From: DATKRB01 sp036501425
Lineage (GTDB): Bacteria; Actinomycetota; Acidimicrobiia; Acidimicrobiales; RAAP-2
DNA length: 46,616 bases
Reading direction: 5' to 3'
Assembly (NCBI GenBank): GCA_036501425.1
Contig: DASYAI010000027.1
Location: 1 to 46,616 of the forward strand
How positions within the stretch are numbered: the stretch's first letter is position 1; each line of letters begins with the position of its first letter. Shown piece after piece: positions 7,330-16,012 of the stretch. Position numbers and translations under genes: made by a program. The notes under the pieces are model-generated. The model searched no databases and had not been told where the DNA came from. It saw only the letters and a list, made by a program, of their open reading frames with translations.

Positions 7330-8847
7330 TTGGCTGAGCAAGCGTTCGATACGCGGGAGCTTCGGCGGCGCCTCGGCCGGCACCGAGGGACCGTCGGTGC
7401 GCTCGCGGTCCTGGGCGCCTTGGTGTCGGTCGTCCTCGCGGCCCTCGATCCGCCCACCTACAGCGCCACCTCGCTGGTGCTCCTTCCGGACTCCGCCGCC
7501 GCCGTCGGGGGATCGTCGGGCTCACCCGCCCCCGGCAACAGCACGACCGACAGCGTGATCGCTACCAGCTCGGCCGTCCTGAGCCCCGCTCTGGCGAAGG
7601 TGGACCCGTCGCTGTCCCCCGGTGCAGCCCGGAGCCGCGTGCGGGCGGCGCCCACCGCAACCGACATCGTCCAGATCAGCGCCACCGGGACGACGCCGGG
7701 CCGGGCGGAGGCCCTGGCCAACGCGGTGGCAGCGTCGCTGGTCAGCTTCGTGACCTCGTCGGGTTCGGCGACGGGCAACAGTGCGGTGGCCGGTCTCGAA
7801 GCCCAGGCGACGCAGTTGACGAAACAGCTCGACGACCTCAACCAGGAGATCCGAACGAACGCGACCGGGCAGGACACCGCGCTGCTGGCCTCGTTGACCA
7901 GCGCCCAGTCCAATGCCTCGCTGGCGCTGGCCAACGTCAACAGCGAGATCGCGTCGGCAAAGCTGAGCGTCGGCGCGACCAACGTCGGAACCGAGGTGAT
8001 CCAACGGGCGACGACGGCCAGCCCGCCCTCACTGACCGATCGGGCGCTGCGGGTGCTGATCGGGGCGGCGATCGGCTTCGTGGCCGGCGCACTGCTGGTG
8101 ATCCTGCGCCACAAGGAGCGGCGGCTGGTCAGCCGTGACCAGATCGCCGAGACGGTCGGGGCGCCCGTGGTGTTGTCATTGCCCGTGGGGCGGTGGCGCC
8201 GGTCGAGCAATTGGCTCAACCTGCTCCGAGACCACCAGCCGGGGACCGCTGAGCGCTGGAACGTTCGCAAGGCGCTCCACCACCTTGACCTCCCCGAGGA
8301 CGGTCCTTCGTACCTGACCGTCGTCGGCGTGGCCGACGACACGGCGAGCTTCGTGGCCACTACCCGGCTGGCCATCGCCGCGGCCGAGCTCGGGGTCCCG
8401 ACCGCGCTGGTCCTCACCTCCGACGACGAGGCCTCGGTCGGCGTGCGCAAGGCCCGCGACCTGCTGGTGGGGCGGGACGGGACCGTCCGGGCCAACCTCC
8501 AGATCACCCGCGAGGGACCGGAGGTGCGCGCCGACACCGGGCTGACGGTGATCTCCATCGTGGTCGATCCCGAGCAGCCCGACATCCCTGCCGAAGTCGC
8601 TCGTGGGCCGGTGGTGCTGGCCGTCACCGCTCGGTTCACCAGCGCCGAGCAGGTCACCCGGGTCCTCATCGCGGCGGGCGAGGGTGGCTTGTCGATGAGT
8701 GGCGTGGTGGTGACGAACCCTGCCGGCGACGACACGACCGCCGGCACCGATCCTTCCCGAACGAGGCGGGCCGCACAGGTCCTCGGGCTCCGCACGTCGG
8801 GCGAGCTGCCCGACTGGCTCGCCGTTTCCCACGAGCAGCTGCCGTGA
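7330..8847 (+). CDS. Wzz-like polysaccharide co-polymerase with degenerate kinase-like domain (first copy)
   Basis: This is a membrane protein of about 505 residues. The start is TTG 7330, because GGAAGGA lies 7 bases upstream; the frame is open further upstream, but starts there have no ribosome site. A first membrane segment lies at about residues 20-43 and is followed by the Wzz-type extracellular region (YSATSLVLLP). A coiled-coil-like stretch follows (QATQLTKQLDDLNQEI, about residues 160-180), and a second membrane segment lies at about 245-265. The cytoplasmic part resembles a bacterial tyrosine kinase (YLTVVGVADDTASFVATTRLAIAAAELG), but the P-loop GKS/T is absent. The likely role is control of chain length with the Wzy polymerase. 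It heads the operon with the next two genes. Confidence 0.8.
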   Translation: MAEQAFDTRELRRRLGRHRGTVGALAVLGALVSVVLAALDPPTYSATSLVLLPDSAAAVGGSSGSPAPGNSTTDSVIATSSAVLSPALAKVDPSLSPGAARSRVRAAPTATDIVQISATGTTPGRAEALANAVAASLVSFVTSSGSATGNSAVAGLEAQATQLTKQLDDLNQEIRTNATGQDTALLASLTSAQSNASLALANVNSEIASAKLSVGATNVGTEVIQRATTASPPSLTDRALRVLIGAAIGFVAGALLVILRHKERRLVSRDQIAETVGAPVVLSLPVGRWRRSSNWLNLLRDHQPGTAERWNVRKALHHLDLPEDGPSYLTVVGVADDTASFVATTRLAIAAAELGVPTALVLTSDDEASVGVRKARDLLVGRDGTVRANLQITREGPEVRADTGLTVISIVVDPEQPDIPAEVARGPVVLAVTARFTSAEQVTRVLIAAGEGGLSMSGVVVTNPAGDDTTAGTDPSRTRRAAQVLGLRTSGELPDWLAVSHEQLP

Positions 8848-8905
8848 GTCCGGGGCAAGGGGGCCGTCGTCGCGGGGTCGGCCGTCGGCGGTCGGGGGGG
8901 CTGCG

Positions 8906-10483
8906 ATGACCGTCGAGTCGACCCTGGCGGTGGACGAGCACGCTCGGGCCCCCGAGGAACCCGTGCCGACCTATCTGGTCGGTCGTCTGATCAGCCTCCG
9001 ATTCGTGGCGTCGGCCCTGCGGCGCAGTCGCAAGGTCTGGCTCGGCCTCGCCGTGGTGGGGTTGCTCGCGGGAGCCGCATATCACGTGGTCGTGCCGATC
9101 CAGTACCAGGCCGCGGCGACGCTGTACCTGGCCCACCTCCCCGGCTCCGACGACAACGTCGACATGGCGAACGACCTGGCCCTGCTGCGGACCTCTGCCG
9201 TGGGCGAGCAGGCGGTCAAGCTGCTGGGCGAACCCGACCTGGCTGCCTCCAAGTTGCTCGGCAAGGCGCCGGGCACGGCGGACAGCGTCAACGTGATGAC
9301 CGTCACGGTCAGCGGCCCGACCAAGACCCAGGCGGTGCGTCGGGTCGACGATCTGGCCACTGCCTTCCTCGCCTTCCGCTCTGCCCAGGTCCGCCGGCAG
9401 ACCGCGGCGACCACCGACGCCCTGCAACGACAGATCCGGGCGCTGAACACCCAGGTCGACCAACTCACCGCGCAGATCAACGGCCTCGACCCGACCACCC
9501 AGGGAGCCGACCTGGATACCCTGGTCAGCGATCGGTCGTCCGACGCCAGCCAGGTGGTCACCCTCGAGCAGACGGTGCAGCAGGACCAGCTCGACGACCT
9601 CGCCGTGGCCAACGGGAGCAGGGTTCTCACACCCGGTGCCGCCGTCCCCACCTCGACTGCCAAGGTCCTGGGCCTCGACGGGATCACCGGTCTGGTGGCC
9701 GGCCTGGCCGCGGGGGTGGCGCTGGTGGCGCTCCGGGCCCTCCTATCCGAGCGGGTCCGCAGCCGCGCCGAGGTCACGGCCCTGCTCGGGACCACCGTTG
9801 CGCTCAGCGTGCGCCGCCGCCGGCACCGGCGAGCGTCGATCGGGCGGCGGCGGACCGAACGGATGGTGGTCCGGCCCGGGCCCGAGGTGAGGGCGTTGGC
9901 CGATTTCCTAGGCCGACGGTGCGAGGCGCCGGGGGCTGGGTCGTCGTTGCTCGTGGTCGCCGCCGACCGTCACGAGATCCCTGCGGCCGCCATGGCGGTG
10001 GTGGCGTCGCGCCTGGCCTCGCTCGGGCGATCGGTCCTCGTCGCCGACCTGACGAAGGGCCGCACCCTGGCCGGGCTGATGGGCGTGATCCGTTCGACGG
10101 CCGGGCGAGCCGGACCGGACGACGCCGGGGAGCTGTCACTCTTCGCCGGGTCCGCCGGACCCGACGGGGCCGTCGTCGGCGTCACCGACCCGACCCAGAG
10201 CGGCTCGGACATCGTCCTGACCCTGGCCACCCTCGACCCGGGGGTGGGCGCCTGGCATCTGGACTGGGCCGAGGAGGCAGTGGTCGTCGTCACCGCCGGG
10301 CGGTCCGGCGCCCAGCGCCTCAGCGCGATCGGGGAGCTCCTACGCGCCGCCGGCCTCTGCGTGACCACCGCCGTGCTCCTCGACGCCGACGACGACGACC
10401 AGACGGTCGGCCTCGTGATACCCGCGACCCCCCCGGCCGGCCGCGCCCTCGAAGTAGTCCCCACGGCGTCGACGCGGCCGTGA
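8906..10483 (+). CDS. Wzz-like polysaccharide co-polymerase with degenerate kinase-like domain (second copy)
   Basis: This 525-residue paralogue of the preceding protein has the same layout. Membrane segments lie at about residues 47-66 and 255-275, and the external part has YQAAATLYLAHLPG and a predicted coiled coil (ALQRQIRALNTQVDQLTAQI, about 172-191). The cytoplasmic part, SLLVVAADRHEIPAAAMAVVASRLASLG then SVLVADLTKG, has the fold of a BY-kinase/ParA ATPase, but the Walker A lysine-serine/threonine is missing while the Walker A'-like VLVADL strand is kept. There is no C-terminal tyrosine cluster. ATG 8906 follows a G-rich stretch. The stop overlaps the GTG of the polymerase gene. Confidence 0.8.
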   Translation: MTVESTLAVDEHARAPEEPVPTYLVGRLISLRFVASALRRSRKVWLGLAVVGLLAGAAYHVVVPIQYQAAATLYLAHLPGSDDNVDMANDLALLRTSAVGEQAVKLLGEPDLAASKLLGKAPGTADSVNVMTVTVSGPTKTQAVRRVDDLATAFLAFRSAQVRRQTAATTDALQRQIRALNTQVDQLTAQINGLDPTTQGADLDTLVSDRSSDASQVVTLEQTVQQDQLDDLAVANGSRVLTPGAAVPTSTAKVLGLDGITGLVAGLAAGVALVALRALLSERVRSRAEVTALLGTTVALSVRRRRHRRASIGRRRTERMVVRPGPEVRALADFLGRRCEAPGAGSSLLVVAADRHEIPAAAMAVVASRLASLGRSVLVADLTKGRTLAGLMGVIRSTAGRAGPDDAGELSLFAGSAGPDGAVVGVTDPTQSGSDIVLTLATLDPGVGAWHLDWAEEAVVVVTAGRSGAQRLSAIGELLRAAGLCVTTAVLLDADDDDQTVGLVIPATPPAGRALEVVPTASTRP

Positions 10484-11745
10484 GCACCGTCTCCCCCGGC
10501 CTCCGGTTGCGGGCGGTGTCGCCCGTGATGTCCCGTGCCTGGGCGTCGGCGTCCGCGCCGACCGATCGAGCGGTCCGGCAGCGGCTCGGGTGGATCTGGG
10601 GTCTGCTGCTCTTCGACGTCCTCACGTACGCCAAAGGACCCGACAACCTCGTGCCGTTGCCGTCGGCGTTGGGGAAGGCGCTCACCGAGGGGGCGCTCGG
10701 AGTGGCCCTCGTCCTGGCACTGACCCTCAACAAGCGCCTGCTCGTCCGACGCAACGTGCTCCTGGTCCTGTGCACGTGCCTCTGCGCCAGCGCGGCCGTC
10801 ATGAGCTTCCGGGGCTATTTCGGGATCGGATCGATGACCCGGTGGCTGCGCTACTTCGGGTTTGTGTCCGTGCTCTGGCTGATCACCCCGTGGTGGGGCC
10901 GGGCCGATCTGTTGCTGTGCCGGTTCCACCGGCGAGCCCTGGCGTTCGTGCTCGGCTCCGTCCTCGTGGGCCTGCTCGTCTCCCCCCACAGAGCCTTCGC
11001 CGCCGCCGGGGGCGGACGTCTGGGCGGAACCCTCTGGCCGATCCCGCCGACTCAGGTAGCCCATTACGCCGCGGTGTTCACCGGCCTTACGGTGGTGATG
11101 TGGCTCGGGGGGGTGGGCACCTCCCGATGGACCGGGCCGGCCGTGCTCGGGGGGATGGCCGTCCTCGTCTTGACCCACACCCGCACCGCGCTCCTCGCTC
11201 TTCTCATCGGCACCCTGGTGGGCGGCCTCAGCCTGTTCCTGACCCGTCGACGGGTGCGCAAGGCACTGAGCCTGGCCCTGGTCGTGCTGGCCATCGGGCT
11301 GTTCAGCTTCGCTCCCTTCCTGTCGAGCTGGTTCACCAGAGGCGAAAGCTCTCAGGAGCTCACCAACCTGACGGGTCGTACAACCACCTGGTCGGCGCTG
11401 CTGGCGGCGCCCCGCACCGAGGTGAACACCCTGTTCGGCTACGGGATGTCCAACGACTCCTACGACGGGCTTCCCATCGACTCGAGCTGGCTGTCGACCT
11501 ACCTCGACCAGGGACTGGTGGGCGACGTGCTCGACGGCCTGGTGCTGCTGACGCTGCTGGCGGTCGCCGTTGCCAGCCCGGCCGGCCCGCGCCGGGCCGT
11601 CGCGCTGTTCCTCGTGGTGTACTGCGGCGTGGCGACGTACACCGAGACGGGCCTGGGCCAGCCCTCGACCTACCTCCTGGACCTGGCGGTGGCGATGTCG
11701 GTGCTCATGGCACCGTTGCGGGTCCCCGAGCTCCGTCCCCACTGA
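10480..11745 (+). CDS. Wzy-like O-antigen ligase/polymerase family membrane protein
   Basis: This integral membrane protein of about 421 residues has ten or more hydrophobic segments. GTG 10480 overlaps the preceding stop (GTGA), which implies translational coupling and settles the start. The signature stretch in the large external loop, LTNLTGRTTTWSALL followed by LFGYGMSNDS (about residues 295-330), matches Wzy_C/O-antigen ligase proteins (GR...W). It would join lipid-linked repeat units outside the membrane. Neighbouring Wzz-like proteins and a distant flippase complete the Wzx/Wzy set. Its last 41 bases overlap the 3' end of the heparinase-like gene on the other strand. Confidence 0.85.
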   Translation: MSTVSPGLRLRAVSPVMSRAWASASAPTDRAVRQRLGWIWGLLLFDVLTYAKGPDNLVPLPSALGKALTEGALGVALVLALTLNKRLLVRRNVLLVLCTCLCASAAVMSFRGYFGIGSMTRWLRYFGFVSVLWLITPWWGRADLLLCRFHRRALAFVLGSVLVGLLVSPHRAFAAAGGGRLGGTLWPIPPTQVAHYAAVFTGLTVVMWLGGVGTSRWTGPAVLGGMAVLVLTHTRTALLALLIGTLVGGLSLFLTRRRVRKALSLALVVLAIGLFSFAPFLSSWFTRGESSQELTNLTGRTTTWSALLAAPRTEVNTLFGYGMSNDSYDGLPIDSSWLSTYLDQGLVGDVLDGLVLLTLLAVAVASPAGPRRAVALFLVVYCGVATYTETGLGQPSTYLLDLAVAMSVLMAPLRVPELRPH

Positions 11746-13774
11746 CGAGCCCGGCGACGGAGCCAGCGGCGGCTCGATCGGACGACCGACCCGAAAACCG
11801 GAGTCGGGTGGTCAAGGTGGTCGCCCCGGCCAGCTCCCCGCGGCCAACGAGCGACGTCGAGGGAACCTTGCGACCGAAGCCGGGCGAGTACCACCCCAAG
11901 ATGGGTTCGGTGCTGCCACGGTACGCCGACCAATCGAGGCACTGGGGGAGCTCGAGCGTGGCTCGGGCCAGAGCTCCGTCTGGGTCCTCCCACTCGAGCT
12001 CGGCGCGGGGGCCCTCCAGGGTGGCCCGGATGGCGGGACCCAAGTGGAACCCCATGCGCAACGGGCACTCCCCAGCGCTCGCCAGCCGGTCGACGATCTC
12101 GAGCGAGTGCCCTTCGACGTCGAGGGCGACGGTGCGCTGGTGACGGGCCGCCTCGGGCAGGTCGAGATACCCGTCGTGGGAGGCGGACCACCGCTGGAGA
12201 CCGCTACCGGCGACCGGGGACTCGAGCACCTCGGACCGGGCATGGCGTACCCAGAGGAACGGACCCTTCGAGGCTGACTGGTCCCGCCCGGCGAGCTCGA
12301 TGGTGTTGTGGGCGATGGTCGAGCGGAAGTACGAGCGCCAACGGGGCTCTCCCTGGTAGCAGTACGTTCCGGGGTCCGCCAGTACGTCGACCCCCCGGTG
12401 GCGGACCTCGACCGAGAGGGCGTCCGCATGGGCGTGGGCAGCGATCGAGAGGAAGCCGTGCGGTCCTCCGTCGCACCGGCACCAGATCTCGTCGTCACCG
12501 CGCGAGCGCAGGAGGGCCAACCCGGCGTCGGCGAACGACGAGGGGCGGACCTCGGGGCGGGCTCCGCCGTCCATCCGGCGACCGAGCAGCGGGCCCAGGG
12601 CCAGGGAGGCCGCATCGGGTGACGTGGCCGGCCACCACGGGAGACGGCCGAAGACGGCATCTCCCACCGCCAGCAACGACCCCCAACGATCCGAGGCGGG
12701 CGACCCGAGGAGGAGCGCCCTCCCGTCGTCGCCGTCCCCCTGCCGGGGCGGGCGCCCCCTCTGGTCCACCACCGCCGCCAGGACGTCGAGCATCCGGCAC
12801 AGCAGGCGCCAGGTGTCGGGAGCGAGCGGGAAGCCGGCGAGCTCGGCCTCGACCCCGGCGACGATCCCGAGCTCAGCCACCAGCCCGTGGTACTCGAAGG
12901 CCTGCTCGCGGTCGATCCCGCTGGCGAAGGTGTTGGCCGAGAGCTCCGCCTCGAGCAGGGCCTGGGCCTGGACGCGCCACCGGGCACTCGCCCCGAACCA
13001 GGGGAACGCGCAGCTGGCCACCAGTTGCCCGGCCGCTTCGGCGATGACGTGGTTGTTGGCCGACGAGCCGCGGCTCCGGAAGGTCGCCAGGTAGCGCTGG
13101 TGGGCGTGGACCTGGCGCACCGCGTCCTCGTTGTCCTCGAAGAGCGCCGCCGCACCGTGCCACCCTTCGAGGAGGCGCCGGACCCAGACCCACGAGACGA
13201 GCCGGATGCCCAGCTCGATCCCGCTGGCCCAGTTGACTCCCGAGACCACGGGATTGTGCCGCCACCACGACCGCAGCTGCCGCGACACCATCGCCGCGTA
13301 CTCCTCGTCGCCGGTCAGTCGCCACGCGGCAGCCAGGACGGTGAGGTGGTGGTGACGCGACAGCTCCCAGACCTGCTTCACCTTCCCGCCCTCGTCCCCG
13401 GACCGGTAGTCGATCTTGAAGCTGCAGCGATCGGCCGGAAAGCGGCGACCGCTGGTCGGGTCGAGGGACCAGTCCGGGTCGAGGAGATCCCCTCGCTCGA
13501 CACCGAGGACCTCCCAACGGCCGATCAGCAGGCCGTCGGCTGCGTCGAGGATCTCCTGCCGACGGTTCGCCGGAAGCGAACCGGACCAGTCGGGCGCCAC
13601 CTGGGCGGTCCCCCGCCCGGCGTCGCCGGTCGACCGGTGGGGGCGGGTGGGCACCGGGACCGCGCGCCGGACCGCCCACACCTGCTGGTGCCACTGGTCC
13701 AGCAGCCGCCCGCCCACCTCCTTGGGCGTCATCCGCCCCAGCCGCTGCGCACGCCAGCGGAGCGCCTCGCTCAC
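11705..13774 (-). CDS. Heparinase II/III family protein
   Basis: This 689-residue protein has no signal peptide. GTG 13774 overlaps the stop of the upstream bi-domain oxidoreductase (GTGA), so the two are coupled. The N-terminal half is an alpha-helical toroid (GVNWASGIELGIRLVSW near residue 175; SSANNHVIAEAAG near 235). The C-terminal beta-sheet part starts near residue 425 and carries the family motif GFLSIAAHAHADALSVEV with HAHAD, then ADPGTYCYQG and STIAHNTIEL. Family members cleave uronate-containing glycans by beta-elimination. The pairing of this family with bi-domain oxidoreductases is a recurrent theme of polysaccharide loci, where its substrate is not known. An intracellular location would make it unusual as a lyase. 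Confidence 0.9.
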   Translation of the reverse strand: MSEALRWRAQRLGRMTPKEVGGRLLDQWHQQVWAVRRAVPVPTRPHRSTGDAGRGTAQVAPDWSGSLPANRRQEILDAADGLLIGRWEVLGVERGDLLDPDWSLDPTSGRRFPADRCSFKIDYRSGDEGGKVKQVWELSRHHHLTVLAAAWRLTGDEEYAAMVSRQLRSWWRHNPVVSGVNWASGIELGIRLVSWVWVRRLLEGWHGAAALFEDNEDAVRQVHAHQRYLATFRSRGSSANNHVIAEAAGQLVASCAFPWFGASARWRVQAQALLEAELSANTFASGIDREQAFEYHGLVAELGIVAGVEAELAGFPLAPDTWRLLCRMLDVLAAVVDQRGRPPRQGDGDDGRALLLGSPASDRWGSLLAVGDAVFGRLPWWPATSPDAASLALGPLLGRRMDGGARPEVRPSSFADAGLALLRSRGDDEIWCRCDGGPHGFLSIAAHAHADALSVEVRHRGVDVLADPGTYCYQGEPRWRSYFRSTIAHNTIELAGRDQSASKGPFLWVRHARSEVLESPVAGSGLQRWSASHDGYLDLPEAARHQRTVALDVEGHSLEIVDRLASAGECPLRMGFHLGPAIRATLEGPRAELEWEDPDGALARATLELPQCLDWSAYRGSTEPILGWYSPGFGRKVPSTSLVGRGELAGATTLTTRLRFSGRSSDRAAAGSVAGLVSGDGARGPATVP

Positions 13775-15942
13775 AGCTCGACCGGCCTCCCTGCGGCCAG
13801 GCTCCGCTCCACCGCCAGCGTCGCCGCGGTGGTGTGCATCAGCGAGCCGAGGGGGATCGGCATCGGCGAGCCCGACCGCACCGAACCGAGGAAGTGGTCG
13901 AGCTGGGCGCGCTGGCCCTTGTCCACCGCGCCGCGCACGCGGTGGGTGCTCGGCCGGCGTCCCGACCACACCGACGTGCGACGGAAATTCTCGAACCTCG
14001 CGCTCAGCGTGCCCGCGGCGACTTCCACCACCTCCTTGGGGGTACGGGGGTTCCCATGGGTCAGATAGTCGATGCTGGACATCGACCCGTCCTCGTGGGA
14101 GAGGACGACGTGCAGATCGCTGCGGTCAGGCGTGCCCGTCGCGTGCACCACGGTCGGCGTCGCACCAACCAGCCAGCTCAGGGTGTCGATGAAGTGGCCG
14201 CCCTCGCCGACGAAGCGAGACCCCTCCAGCTCGACGTTGCGGTACCAGCTCCCGGCGTCGAGCGCTCCCGCGTTCACCGTGTAGCGCACGACCGAGCCGG
14301 CCGGCCCAGACCCGATCCGGCTTCGAAACTCGCCCAACGAGGGCGAGAAGCGGCGGTTGAACCCGACCATGAGCCGATCGTTGCCGGTCGCCGTCACGGT
14401 GGCCGCGATCACGGACAGCTCCTCGTCGTCGATGGCCAGTGGCTTCTCGACGAACACCGCTTTTCCCGACTCGAGCGCCCGGCAGGTCAGCGCGGCGTGG
14501 GTGTGGTGCCGGGTGACGATGAACACGGCGTCGATCGAGTCGTCCCCGAGCACCGACTCGACGTCCGTCGACGCGTGGCGGAAGCCGAACCGCCGTTGGG
14601 CGTTGGCCGCCGAAAGTGACGTGGCGGTGGCCACGAGGCTCAGCTCGACGTCCGTCCGGCCGGCCAGGTGGGGAAGGAGCATCGAGGAGGCGTAGTTGCC
14701 CGCCCCGATGAAGCCGACCTTCACCCCGCCCCCCGCCGTCGCCTTTTGTGGCCGGTGGTCGGGATCGCGAGCGACGGTGCGCCACGACATGGCGCCCGGC
14801 GAGACGTCGGGGTCCGGGTAACGGAAGAGGAAGCCGATACCCTCCAGATCACCCGAGTGGAGCCGCCCGTAGACGTCCGGGGCGTCGGCCACCGGAAAGT
14901 CCTCCGAGACGAGCGCCTCGACTGCCAGCTTCCCACCGGCCAGGAGGTCGACGAAGCACTCGAGGTTCCGCCGCTCGGTCCACCGGACGTAGCCGGCCGG
15001 ATAGTCGACCCCGTCGAGCTCGTAGACCTCGTCGTAGCGGCCCGGACCGTACGATCGGGAGAAGCGGACGTCGAGCTCCTTGTCGTAGTAGGCGTTCCAG
15101 GGCAGGTCCAGCTTCAGCTTGCCGATGTCGACCACCCGGGCCCGGTCGCGCGCGAGGCGCGCCGCCACCTCGACCGGGCCGTTGGAGAGCCCCCCGGCCA
15201 CCAGCAGGACGTGGTCGACGCCCCGACCGCTCGTCACCCGACCGATTGCCCGCTCGAGCCGGTCGATCCCCTCGGTGTCGGGAACCTCGCAGGCCATGGC
15301 GCCGGACCGCTCGGCGAGCCGGCACCGTGCCTCGACCACGTCCAGCCCGACCACCCGCACGCCGGCGGCCACCAGAAGCTGTACCACCAGCTGCCCGACG
15401 AGGCCGAGGCCGACCACACACGCCACGTCCCCGATCTGGGGTTCGGCCCGCCGCACCCCGTGCATGGCGATGGCGCCCACCGTGGCGAATGCGGCCAGGC
15501 GAGGCTCCACCCCGTCGGGGACCGGGACGCACAGGTTGACCGGGACCCAGTTCACCTCGGCGTGCAGGGCGTGCTCGTTGCCGGCGCACGCCACCAGCTG
15601 ACCCACCTTGAACTCGTCAACACCGGCCCCGACCTCGGTCACGATCCCCGACAGCGAGTAGCCGAGCGGGGTGAACGAGTCGAGGCGTGACATCGCCTTG
15701 GCGTAGGTCGAGCGCACTCCCTGCCGCGACACGCTGTCCACCAGTTTGCGCACCTGGTCGGGCCGGGCCCGGGCTTTGCCCACCAGCGACATCCTCGCCT
15801 CGCTGACCTTCATCATCTCGGTCCCGGTCGAGATCAACGAGTACAGGGACCGGACGAGCACCCCGCCGGGCCGGCACGTGGGCGCCGGCACCTCGAGCAC
15901 CCGGAGCTCTCCGGACTTGTAGTTCTGGGTGACCTGCTTCAT
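13771..15942 (-). CDS. Bi-domain oxidoreductase (zinc-type dehydrogenase fused to Gfo/Idh/MocA)
   Basis: This 723-residue protein starts at the ATG of MKQVTQN. Residues 1 to about 380 form a medium-chain alcohol-dehydrogenase-like domain with the Rossmann motif VVGLGLVGQ near residue 180. Residues about 405-723 form a Gfo/Idh/MocA dehydrogenase with KVGFIGAGNYA, the VEKPLA motif near residue 500 and a GGHFIDTL segment. The fused arrangement is known from exopolysaccharide loci next to heparinase-like genes, as here. It probably oxidises or reduces a sugar or sugar nucleotide with NAD(P); the substrate is unknown. It sits downstream of asnB and overlaps the heparinase-like gene by 4 bases. Confidence 0.88.
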   Translation of the reverse strand: MKQVTQNYKSGELRVLEVPAPTCRPGGVLVRSLYSLISTGTEMMKVSEARMSLVGKARARPDQVRKLVDSVSRQGVRSTYAKAMSRLDSFTPLGYSLSGIVTEVGAGVDEFKVGQLVACAGNEHALHAEVNWVPVNLCVPVPDGVEPRLAAFATVGAIAMHGVRRAEPQIGDVACVVGLGLVGQLVVQLLVAAGVRVVGLDVVEARCRLAERSGAMACEVPDTEGIDRLERAIGRVTSGRGVDHVLLVAGGLSNGPVEVAARLARDRARVVDIGKLKLDLPWNAYYDKELDVRFSRSYGPGRYDEVYELDGVDYPAGYVRWTERRNLECFVDLLAGGKLAVEALVSEDFPVADAPDVYGRLHSGDLEGIGFLFRYPDPDVSPGAMSWRTVARDPDHRPQKATAGGGVKVGFIGAGNYASSMLLPHLAGRTDVELSLVATATSLSAANAQRRFGFRHASTDVESVLGDDSIDAVFIVTRHHTHAALTCRALESGKAVFVEKPLAIDDEELSVIAATVTATGNDRLMVGFNRRFSPSLGEFRSRIGSGPAGSVVRYTVNAGALDAGSWYRNVELEGSRFVGEGGHFIDTLSWLVGATPTVVHATGTPDRSDLHVVLSHEDGSMSSIDYLTHGNPRTPKEVVEVAAGTLSARFENFRRTSVWSGRRPSTHRVRGAVDKGQRAQLDHFLGSVRSGSPMPIPLGSLMHTTAATLAVERSLAAGRPVEL

Positions 15943-16012
15943 CGGACGCTCGACCTCTCCCTCCACGACCCCCACCACGACGATCCGGCCACCTCGGGGT
16001 GTGCCGCGGCGT

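Noticed and set aside
9970..11742. Open frame of 590 codons antisense to the Wzy-like gene
   Set aside because: It is hydrophilic, His/Gln/Glu-rich and without domain; the plus strand encodes a regular multi-span membrane protein.
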